A DNA stretch of 9,602 nucleotides from Nitrospirota bacterium (lineage in GTDB: Bacteria; Nitrospirota; Nitrospiria; Nitrospirales; Nitrospiraceae): NCBI GenBank assembly GCA_016195505.1, contig JACPZN010000340.1, positions 1-9,602 of the forward strand, in the 5' to 3' direction. Numbering within the stretch: the first letter of the stretch is position 1; each line of letters begins with the position of its first letter. This document shows positions 1 to 5,989 of the stretch, piece by piece. The notes below the pieces were generated by a model that ran no database searches, was not told the origin of the DNA, and worked only from the letters and a program-made list of their open reading frames with translations. Both the position numbers and the translations under genes were made by a program.

Positions 1-420
1 GACACCATTCGCCGAGAATAGAATTTCGCCACGTTATGGCAATTGACCGACATTAAGTGGACCGGTGAGACTCTGACACCGCGATTTTTATCGGCGAAGC
101 CCCACAAGCAATTCGACTGCCCAAGAGCACGCGTTCGGGTGCTGGCCATCGTAGAATTCTCGCGACAGATGGCCATCGGGAAATCGGCTGCCGGCTACAT
201 TGAGAACGGCAACTGGCAGCCCGTTGAAACCCGGAGCATCAATCAGGGGCTGTGGGAAGCGGCCTGCGGCAAGCCATGAGGGAGAGAAACGCGCGGCAGG
301 AACCGTCTCCCTGTCCAGCCCCGCTCCTCGCCTTCACCAGTTTGATTTTCGACAACTACATTCCATAGAATCCTCCGTCCATGTAATCACCTGACACGGA
401 GAACTGGTCCCAAGCCAAAA
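1..420. other. Gene-free left flank
   Basis: No gene can be supported here. A 78-codon frame starting with TTG at 43 and a 64-codon frame at 200 are open on the plus strand, but neither has a Shine-Dalgarno sequence or a recognisable protein. All three plus frames entering from the left edge stop by position 56, so at most the last few codons of an upstream gene are included. A 7-bp inverted repeat (GGCTGCC 186-192, GGCAGCC 215-221) has a 22-nt loop and no T-tract. The last 80 bases carry a possible promoter and leader for the gene at 421. Confidence 0.5.
342..371 (+). promoter_or_regulatory. Possible sigma70-type promoter
   Basis: TTGATT at 342-347 and TAGAAT at 366-371 resemble the -35 and -10 hexamers (4/6 and 5/6 matches) and are separated by 18 bp. 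They lie about 50 bp before the gene at 421, where a promoter is expected. Such matches arise easily by chance and nothing else supports this one. Confidence 0.3.
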
Positions 421-1053
421 ATGGTCTCGCGCATGACTCATACTCTACCGGTCGCTTTCCTGCTGATTCTGACTGTCTTGAGCCTCTCCCCAAGCCCACT
501 CGATGCGGCCCCAGGAGGCAAGACAGAGATTTTGCCTGTACAGAAAGCCGCCCCGGCGGCTGTCGCGATCGAGGCGGCTGGGAGCGAAGTGGAGCTGCGG
601 CGTCAAATGCGCACCAAGAACGGAGTTACCGAACTCCATACCGGCAGGGTCCCCTTCTCGCAAGCGCCGACGGGAAGCTTTGGCTTCATCGCGCCTCAGT
701 TCCTGGGCATGGCCTTGGTGACGCAGAGTCCCGATCTTGCGTTGGAACGGGCCTTACCGGCCGCCAATGCCTATGAGATCCATAAGCTCACCGACGGAAG
801 CGGGTTGCTGGTGGGATTTATGGGGAAGGATCTCGTGCCTCAGGTTACGCCCAGCGAACGGCCCAAGAACATTCGGATCACGCTCTATTCCAATCCCTCG
901 GACAAAGCCCCGCTCATCGTTGCGGTGCCCTTGATCAAATTGATGGTCGACCGGATGCCGGTTCGGCTCGACCCTAAGAGACCGGATAGTCCAGTCATGC
1001 TGGATATGGATTTACAGAGCACCGCCAATCGCAAGTCACCCGTGGGGCAATAG
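421..1053 (+). CDS. Hypothetical exported protein
   Basis: This 210-residue protein is not recognised. Residues 1-29 look like a Sec signal peptide: a short basic start (MVSRMTH), a hydrophobic core of about 15 residues (VAFLLILTVLSLS) and a likely cleavage after LDA. The mature part is soluble-looking with no further membrane segment; it has an Ala/Pro-rich linker (about 40-50), then a mixed region with FGFIAPQFLGMAL and ITLYSNPSDKAPLIVAVPLI stretches. No catalytic motif or cysteine pair is visible. The start is uncertain: ATG 421 and ATG 433 are both in frame and neither has a well-placed Shine-Dalgarno; GGAG at 398-401 is 19 nt from the first. It is the only plus-strand gene and converges on glnA. 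The signal peptide and steady coding character make it likely to be real. The function is unknown. Confidence 0.72.
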   Translation: MVSRMTHTLPVAFLLILTVLSLSPSPLDAAPGGKTEILPVQKAAPAAVAIEAAGSEVELRRQMRTKNGVTELHTGRVPFSQAPTGSFGFIAPQFLGMALVTQSPDLALERALPAANAYEIHKLTDGSGLLVGFMGKDLVPQVTPSERPKNIRITLYSNPSDKAPLIVAVPLIKLMVDRMPVRLDPKRPDSPVMLDMDLQSTANRKSPVGQ

Positions 1054-2471
1054 CAAAATTCTAGTGAGCATGCGCAAAAGCACCAAGGCGGCTCTCTCTC
1101 TTGAGAGAGAAGGCCGCCTTGGTCCGATGCCGACGGCACATGGGGAGCTACACGTCGTAGATCCTCCGTAAACACCTCTCCCTTCAGAAGAAACTGATGG
1201 TCCTTCTCTAAGTGGTTGATCGCTTCATCGAGACTGCCCGGCAAAGTCCTGATGCTGGCGGCTTCTTTCGGATCCAGGTCGTACAGGTCTTTTTCGGCCG
1301 GCTCGCCCGGATTGATCTTGTTTTGAATCCCATCGAGGCCCGCCATGAGCATCGCGGAAAATGCCAAGTAGGGATTGCAGGCAGGATCTGGAAACCGCAC
1401 TTCAATGCGTTTGGCCTTCGGACTCGGTGAATACATCGGGATGCGGATCCCGGCGGACCGGTTCCGGCTGGAATAGGCCAGCAGGACCGGGGCTTCGAAT
1501 CCCGGCGTGAGTCTCTTGTACGAATTCGTCGTCGGATTGGTAAAAGCCGCCAAGGCAGGCGCATGTTTCAGAATCCCGCCGATGTAGTGCAGGCACATCT
1601 GAGACACCCCCGCGTATTCCTTTCCCGCGAATAGAGGCTTCCCATCCTTCCAGATGCTCTGGTGGGTATGCATGCCGGACCCAGCGTCACCGAAGAGCGG
1701 TTTCGGCATGAACGTCACCGTCTTGCCATGCCGTCGAGCCACATTCTTGACGATGTACTTGTACATCATCATCTTGTCCGCGGTTTTCAGAAGCGAATCG
1801 AATCGAATATCGATCTCGGCCTGCCCCGCCGTCGCCGTCTCATGGTGGTGCTTTTCGATCGCAATGCCGGCCTTTTCCAACTCGAGGACCATTTCGCCAC
1901 GGATGTCCTGCTGCGTATCAGCGGGCGAGACTGGGAAGTAGCCAAGCTTGTGGCGGATCTTGCCGCCCAGGTTGAACCCTTCTTGCCCCATGTTCCATGC
2001 GCCTTCTTCCGAGTCGATAAAGTAGTAGCCGCTGTTGCTGGTTTGATCGTAGCGGGCATGATCGAAGATGAAAAATTCGGCCTCCGGCCCCCAGAAGGAA
2101 CTGTCGCCGATCTTGGTGCTCTGAAGATATTTTTCTGCCTTCTGGGCGATATACCGTGGGTCGCGCTCATAACTCTCACGCGAAATCGGGTCCACCACAT
2201 TACCGGTCAAGCTGAGTGTCGGCACCGCCGTGAAGGGATCCATGCAAGCCGTTGCGGGATCGGGGATCATGAGCATATCGCTGTTGTTGATGGCCTTCCA
2301 CCCGCGAATGGATGAGCCATCCAGACCGGAACCGTCCTTAAACAACTCCTCCGTCAGTTCACTCACAGGGATGGTGAAATGTTGCCACACTCCCGGCAGA
2401 TCCACGAATTTCAGGTCCACCATCTGGACCTTGTTTTTCTTGGCAAACTCCAGCACCTCGCGCACGTTCAT
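885..2471 (-). CDS. glnA: Type I glutamine synthetase, 3' end disrupted
   Basis: Glutamine synthetase makes glutamine from glutamate, ammonia and ATP in the cytoplasm as a dodecamer. Residues 1-437 are a clear GSI: N-terminal beta-grasp part (GLDGSSIRGW at about 49-58), metal ligands in WGPEAEF (E130, E132), the ETATAGQAEI block (211-220), GSGMHTH (264-270), NPTTNSYKRL (312-321), RNRSAGIR (336-343) and EVRFPDP (357-363). Tyr397 in DLYDL matches the adenylylated tyrosine of the enterobacterial enzyme. After VFTED (433-437) the family continues for about 30 residues to end in a YYDV/YYSV-like sequence near residue 470. Here those residues are absent and a tail of 91 unrelated residues follows to a stop at 885. 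A YDV-stop lies in another frame at 1148-1159, so the native gene end was probably 1148. A strong AAAGGAGGAG Shine-Dalgarno (2475-2484) fixes the start at 2471. The gene follows glnD by 50 bp and is last in the operon. It may be a pseudogene or may carry a sequence error. Confidence 0.9.
   Translation of the reverse strand: MNVREVLEFAKKNKVQMVDLKFVDLPGVWQHFTIPVSELTEELFKDGSGLDGSSIRGWKAINNSDMLMIPDPATACMDPFTAVPTLSLTGNVVDPISRESYERDPRYIAQKAEKYLQSTKIGDSSFWGPEAEFFIFDHARYDQTSNSGYYFIDSEEGAWNMGQEGFNLGGKIRHKLGYFPVSPADTQQDIRGEMVLELEKAGIAIEKHHHETATAGQAEIDIRFDSLLKTADKMMMYKYIVKNVARRHGKTVTFMPKPLFGDAGSGMHTHQSIWKDGKPLFAGKEYAGVSQMCLHYIGGILKHAPALAAFTNPTTNSYKRLTPGFEAPVLLAYSSRNRSAGIRIPMYSPSPKAKRIEVRFPDPACNPYLAFSAMLMAGLDGIQNKINPGEPAEKDLYDLDPKEAASIRTLPGSLDEAINHLEKDHQFLLKGEVFTEDLRRVAPHVPSASDQGGLLSQEREPPWCFCACSLEFCYCPTGDLRLAVLCKSISSMTGLSGLLGSSRTGIRSTINLIKGTATMSGALSEGLE
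1082..1123 (-). terminator. Intrinsic terminator of glnA
   Basis: A nearly perfect hairpin: outer arms ACCAAGGCGGC and GCCGCCTTGGT pair over 11 bp, and the inner CTCTCTC/GAGAGAG part extends the stem with one mismatch and a G-T pair. On the minus strand it is followed by TGCTTTTGC, a short T-run. There is no T-run on the plus-strand side. It lies between the converging glnA and the exported-protein gene, so it may also slow plus-strand transcripts. In the present frameshifted glnA frame it lies inside the open reading frame. Confidence 0.75.
1148..1166 (-). other. Deletion/frameshift scar at glnA 3' end
   Basis: Read on the minus strand, GAG GAT (Glu436-Asp437, ending at 1161) is followed in another frame by TAC GAC GTG TAG (1159 down to 1148), which spells Tyr-Asp-Val-stop, the expected end of a type I glutamine synthetase. 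The intervening C-terminal block of about 30 residues is missing, and the lost length is not a multiple of three. The glnA terminator hairpin begins 24 bases beyond this old stop, a normal distance. What is seen is the juxtaposition; that it is a deletion is inferred from the family's conserved length and ending. It could be biological or an assembly artefact. Confidence 0.8.
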
Positions 2472-2474
2472 GCA

Positions 2475-2484
2475 CTCCTCCTTT
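2475..2484 (-). promoter_or_regulatory. Strong ribosome binding site of glnA
   Basis: AAAGGAGGAG on the minus strand contains AAGGAGG, with 5 nt to the ATG at 2471. It is close to the consensus and decides the start of glnA. It indicates independent, efficient initiation of glnA rather than reliance on coupling to glnD, 50 bp upstream. Confidence 0.85.
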
Positions 2485-2521
2485 CAGAAATCTACTCCGA
2501 TGATCTGCCGACGCCTCTCCG

Positions 2522-5209
2522 TTAGGCCGCCTTTATTTCAAGAAACTTCTCGATTGCTTGTTCGATCCCCATGCGCACCAACTCCAGCCGCACGTGGTCC
2601 TGCATCTTCTTGCCGGCCCGATCCGTCACGTAAAACACGTCGCAGACTTGATCCAGCATGGTCGAAATCCTTGCGGCATGAATCGATAGTCCAAGTGTAA
2701 AAATCGCATTGGTCATTATGTACAGCAGGCCCTGCCTGTCATCTGCAAAGATGTCGATGATCGTGAACCGATCGGATGTTTCATTGTCGATCCGTACCTC
2801 TGCCGCTTCGCGGGGTTTGGGTATCGGACGCGTCAACTTCAATCGTGCACCTCGACGCAGCACATCGTCGACATGCTCCCATCCTTTCAGTACTGCGGCG
2901 ATCCGATCCCCCACAGTCCGCCGACGCTCGGCCGGAGGTTCACCCTGATAATCTTGGTCCATTACTTGAAATGTATCAACGACGATCCCATCGGCTCTTG
3001 TCAGAATCTGGGCATCGAGAATCTGCAAGCCGCTGCCCGCCATTACACCGGCAATCTTCGAAAAGATTCCTGGGCTCAGGTCATTGTGCGTGATCACCAT
3101 ATACTCGCAGGTTCCCAGATCGTGATGAAAATCCGCTTCTACAATGACCTCGCCTGAGCGCAGCCGCTGGATCGCCGCGACATGGGCGGCAATGCGGGCA
3201 GGACCCGATCCATAGAGATGCTGTTCAGGGAACTGCCTCAGTTGTGCTTCCACCCAAGCTCTGTCCACTCCGTCTTGTCCTGCCAGGATTGGCTGGCGAC
3301 TGACCTCTTCCGCGAACTGAATCAAGCGCTCCGGCACCTCTCGGATTTCCGGGTCACCGGACACCTTGGGCATGGTCCGCGTATACAGCGCAATCAGCAA
3401 CGATTCTTTCCACTTCGTCAGCACGCCTGGTCCGACCGCTGCAATATCGGCCGCCGTCAAGGTGAGCAGTTTCTTCAGCATTTCCGGCGTGCCGACTTCG
3501 CGGGCAAACTGGAAGACGACCTTTTCGTCGTTGGGATCTCTGCGAAATGCGGTATGGCCCATCAATAGGTGCCGGTGGACAAGAAAAGAAAACCTCTTGG
3601 TGTCTTGCTCGTCCAATCCAAGACGACCCGCCACATCCTCAGCCATCCGCTTACCGACGTCGCTGTGGTCCTGCTCCTGCCCCTTTCCCAAGTCGTGCAT
3701 GAGGATGGATAGGTGGAGGATATCTTTGCGCTTGATGCTACGATAGACGTCTCCCAACATGCTCGGCTCATGCGCCAAGGCTTCGGCCCGTCCGACAGCC
3801 AGCAAACTGTGCTCGTCGACCGTGTATTTATGATACTGGTTGAATTGCATTAACCCGCGCACGGTTCCCATCGCCGGAATCAACTGTTCGAGCAGGTGGG
3901 CACGATGCATCACTTCCAATGTCGGTGCCGTTCTCGGACCAGCCATGATCTTCAGGAACAGACGGCTGACTTCCGGCTCGCGATAAGCATCCGCCGCCAG
4001 GTGGAGGCTATGACGATGAATGTCGTCGAGCAACGGAGGCGCAATCGTCAGGTTCTTCTCTCGGGCAAGGTCGAAGAGACGAAGTAAGAGCGCCAGGCTC
4101 TCCAGCACTGTCACGCGGTGCTCATCGGCCACCGTCAACGTGCCGCCATAGATGACGAAGTACTGATCCACGCGAGGAGCCGGCAACAACCGGGTGAGCC
4201 GTCGCCACAGCGGTACGCTCCGGCATCGCTGGACAAACCGCGTGCAGCACTCGTGCAATCCCATCGTATGTCGATAATACTGCTGCATGAACTGTTCGAC
4301 GGCGAGCAAGTGCGGCTGATCTTGATAGCCGAAATGCTGCGCGAGCCAGACCTGTTCGTCGAACGTGAGAATCTCCTGCGCCGTTCCCGCGTGCACATGG
4401 AGCAGTGCACGCACCCGCCACAAGAATTCTCGAGCCTCCGTCAAAGCCACCGAGTCAGTTCGTGACAGAATGCCCCGATCGGACAATTCCCGAATCGTCG
4501 GGGCTTGGTAGCGAGCCCTGCCGGCCCACTGCAAGAGATGCGAGTCACGAAGACCACCTTTGCTTTTCTTGATGTTCGGCTCCAGGAGATACACCGTTTC
4601 GCCGAACTTCTCATATTCGCGCCGGCGCTCTTCGAGCTTCTGATCGAGAAATCCATCCACGTTCTCGGCAATCACCTTTTGCAAATACCGATAATGAAAT
4701 TGTTTGAAGAGATCGGAGCTCCCCGCGAGGAACCGTGCTTCCATCATGGAGGTCTTCACCATCGAGTCGGTTTGAGCCAATCGGATACTGTCGGCGATCG
4801 TTCGCACGCTGTGCCCGACCTGGAACCCACAGTCCCAAAGCGGATGGAGCACGGCACGGATGAAGGCCTTTACAGCCTCGTCCGCTGCCGGACGGAACAA
4901 GAACATGAGATCAATATCCGAACGAGGAGCCAGCTCTCGCCGCCCATATCCACCCAATGCCACAACACAAGATTGGCGGAGACCAGCATCGGCAGCCGCC
5001 TCACCACCATGCCGAGCGGCTTCTCCATAACACCCGAGGATGAGGCCATCGACCAGATCAGTCATGGCAGCGAGGGTTTCAGCACCCGATGCGCCACTCA
5101 TGACCTGCTGACCGATCACGCGACGCTGTTCTGCCAGAGCAGCGCCGACATTCGATGCTGCGACCTCACTTCGGGAAGAACCGGATACGGGCAGGTCTGT
5201 CCGCCTCAT
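2522..5209 (-). CDS. glnD: Bifunctional PII uridylyltransferase/uridylyl-removing enzyme
   Basis: GlnD senses glutamine and adds UMP to, or removes it from, the T-loop tyrosine of PII. The 895 residues match the usual length of about 850-900, with all four domains in order. The nucleotidyltransferase domain has GGYGRRELAPRSDIDLMFL (86-104), with D98 and D100 as metal-binding aspartates, and EPNIKKSKGGLRD (210-222). The HD domain, responsible for UMP removal, has YTVDEHSL (462-469) and MHDLGKG (504-510; H505, D506). Two C-terminal ACT domains, the glutamine sensors, lie at about 702-775 (NDLSPGIFSKIAG) and 814-890 (DRQGLLYIMTNAI). No key motif is missing. Its ATG overlaps the glnB stop as TAATG; the nearest GGAG is about 13 nt upstream, so translation is probably coupled to glnB. 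glnA follows after 50 bp. Confidence 0.97.
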   Translation of the reverse strand: MRRTDLPVSGSSRSEVAASNVGAALAEQRRVIGQQVMSGASGAETLAAMTDLVDGLILGCYGEAARHGGEAAADAGLRQSCVVALGGYGRRELAPRSDIDLMFLFRPAADEAVKAFIRAVLHPLWDCGFQVGHSVRTIADSIRLAQTDSMVKTSMMEARFLAGSSDLFKQFHYRYLQKVIAENVDGFLDQKLEERRREYEKFGETVYLLEPNIKKSKGGLRDSHLLQWAGRARYQAPTIRELSDRGILSRTDSVALTEAREFLWRVRALLHVHAGTAQEILTFDEQVWLAQHFGYQDQPHLLAVEQFMQQYYRHTMGLHECCTRFVQRCRSVPLWRRLTRLLPAPRVDQYFVIYGGTLTVADEHRVTVLESLALLLRLFDLAREKNLTIAPPLLDDIHRHSLHLAADAYREPEVSRLFLKIMAGPRTAPTLEVMHRAHLLEQLIPAMGTVRGLMQFNQYHKYTVDEHSLLAVGRAEALAHEPSMLGDVYRSIKRKDILHLSILMHDLGKGQEQDHSDVGKRMAEDVAGRLGLDEQDTKRFSFLVHRHLLMGHTAFRRDPNDEKVVFQFAREVGTPEMLKKLLTLTAADIAAVGPGVLTKWKESLLIALYTRTMPKVSGDPEIREVPERLIQFAEEVSRQPILAGQDGVDRAWVEAQLRQFPEQHLYGSGPARIAAHVAAIQRLRSGEVIVEADFHHDLGTCEYMVITHNDLSPGIFSKIAGVMAGSGLQILDAQILTRADGIVVDTFQVMDQDYQGEPPAERRRTVGDRIAAVLKGWEHVDDVLRRGARLKLTRPIPKPREAAEVRIDNETSDRFTIIDIFADDRQGLLYIMTNAIFTLGLSIHAARISTMLDQVCDVFYVTDRAGKKMQDHVRLELVRMGIEQAIEKFLEIKAA

Positions 5210-5547
5210 TACAACGCAGTTTCTCCGGTTTCCCCGGTTCGAATCCGCACGACGGTGCTCAGATCGCGAACAAAGATTTTCCCATCCCCAATGCTGCCGG
5301 TTTTAGCCGCCCGAGTGATCGCCTCCAGCACCCGGGGCACCTGGGCGTCCGTCACGGCCACCTCGATTTTCACTTTCGGCACAAATTCGATCGTGTATTC
5401 CTGCCCTCGATATGTTTCCTTATGACCCTTCTGGCGGCCGAACCCTTTGACTTCCGACACGGTCATTCCCTGAACACCCATTTCTAACAATGCATCCTTG
5501 ACTTCATCCAACTTGAACGGCTTGACGATGGCTTCGACCAGTTTCAT
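5209..5547 (-). CDS. glnB: Nitrogen regulatory protein PII
   Basis: PII is a small trimeric signal protein that binds ATP/ADP and 2-oxoglutarate and controls nitrogen-assimilation targets. From the ATG at 5547 it is 112 residues, the standard length, beginning MKLVEAIVKPFKLDEV. The T-loop reads GFGRQKGHKETYRGQEYTIEF (35-55), with Tyr51, the residue GlnD uridylylates. The B-loop TGSIGDGKIFV (about 83-93) and the C-terminal RIRTGE signature are present. An in-frame ATG at 5553 would add two residues, but AAGGAGG at 5555-5561 is only 1 nt from it and 7 nt from the ATG at 5547, and only the latter puts the tyrosine at 51. No amtB is adjacent, so GlnB is preferred to GlnK. The gene is first in glnB-glnD-glnA and overlaps glnD by one base. 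Confidence 0.96.
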   Translation of the reverse strand: MKLVEAIVKPFKLDEVKDALLEMGVQGMTVSEVKGFGRQKGHKETYRGQEYTIEFVPKVKIEVAVTDAQVPRVLEAITRAAKTGSIGDGKIFVRDLSTVVRIRTGETGETAL

Positions 5548-5554
5548 ACACATG

Positions 5555-5561
5555 CCTCCTT
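5555..5561 (-). promoter_or_regulatory. Ribosome binding site deciding the glnB start
   Basis: AAGGAGG on the minus strand is 7 nt from the ATG at 5547 and 1 nt from the ATG at 5553. The spacing excludes the upstream ATG as main start and gives a protein of standard PII length and numbering. Confidence 0.85.
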
Positions 5562-5602
5562 GCCTGACCAGTAGACGCTCATCACTAATAGTTGCACGGG
5601 CC

Positions 5603-5693
5603 GTCGACCGTATCGTTCAGTCGATTCGGTATGCCCATTGATGAATGCGCGCGTTGGTTATGTCGACCGAGGCCCAATCTGATCGATTCATAC
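5603..5693. repeat. Imperfect direct repeat upstream of glnB
   Basis: GTCGACCG occurs at 5603-5610 and 5662-5669, 59 bp apart. Each copy is followed by TCGATTC, at 5621-5627 (10-nt gap) and 5683-5689 (13-nt gap), and the similarity continues weakly (GGTAT against ATAC). GTCGAC is itself a palindrome. It could be a paired binding site upstream of the nitrogen operon, but 7- to 8-base words recur by chance and the role is unproven. Confidence 0.3.
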
Positions 5694-5989
5694 TTAGATG
5701 ACACCCGTAACCCCATCCGACATATGGCGATGCCGGACATACCATGCATTCTCACGCTAGCGAGCGAGTCATCATAGCCCATCCTCCCCGTCCACACAAC
5801 GCCGAAATAGCACAGAATCGCCGCAAATTCGCTCGTTACCACGCTGACAAGTGCGCAACCGTGTGTGGTCTTGGGTTCCTATTCAAGTCGCTGAAGCGAA
5901 ACACTTGCGTCGAGACTTAGGCGATCAATCTCCGTGTACTATCGCCAGGCGGACAGGGGATTACAGTGGAAGGATTTTTCTTCGATCTG

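Larger units (their letters stand above)
5554..5989. other. Gene-free region upstream of glnB
   Basis: This 436-bp gap separates nadE from glnB and should contain the promoter of the glnB-glnD-glnA operon. I could not find a convincing sigma70 promoter or a GG-N10-GC sigma54 element close to glnB. An 85-codon minus frame from a GTG at 5842 to 5585 has no recognisable product or good ribosome binding site and is judged spurious. A direct repeat of GTCGACCG followed by TCGATTC occurs twice (5603 and 5662). A 6-bp inverted repeat GGCGAT/ATCGCC (5920-5946) lies about 45 bases past the nadE stop but lacks a T-run. No clear nadE terminator is seen. Confidence 0.5.

Noticed and set aside
186..221. 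Inverted repeat GGCTGCC/GGCAGCC
   Set aside because: The loop is 22 nt, no T-run follows, and no gene end lies nearby, so a terminator or attenuator is not supported.
43..279. 78-codon plus-strand frame from a TTG, and the 64-codon frame from 200
   Set aside because: No ribosome binding site, no recognisable protein, and random-looking composition.
1662..2315. 217-codon plus-strand frame opposite glnA
   Set aside because: It lies wholly antisense to conserved glutamine synthetase sequence and has no family resemblance.
4505..5425. 306-codon plus-strand frame opposite glnD and glnB
   Set aside because: It is antisense to two unmistakable genes; such long shadow frames are common in GC-rich coding DNA.
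5548..5553. glnB start at the upstream ATG (5553)
   Set aside because: The AAGGAGG is only 1 nt away, and Tyr51 would become residue 53.
5554..5700. Sigma54 (GG-N10-GC) promoter before glnB
   Set aside because: Looked for on the minus strand because nitrogen genes often use it, but no element with correct spacing was found.
5585..5842. 85-codon minus-strand frame from GTG between nadE and glnB
   Set aside because: No clear ribosome binding site, no recognised motif, and composition unlike the neighbouring genes.
5920..5946. Inverted repeat GGCGAT/ATCGCC after nadE as a terminator
   Set aside because: The stem is only 6 bp with a 15-nt loop, and no T-tract follows on the minus strand.
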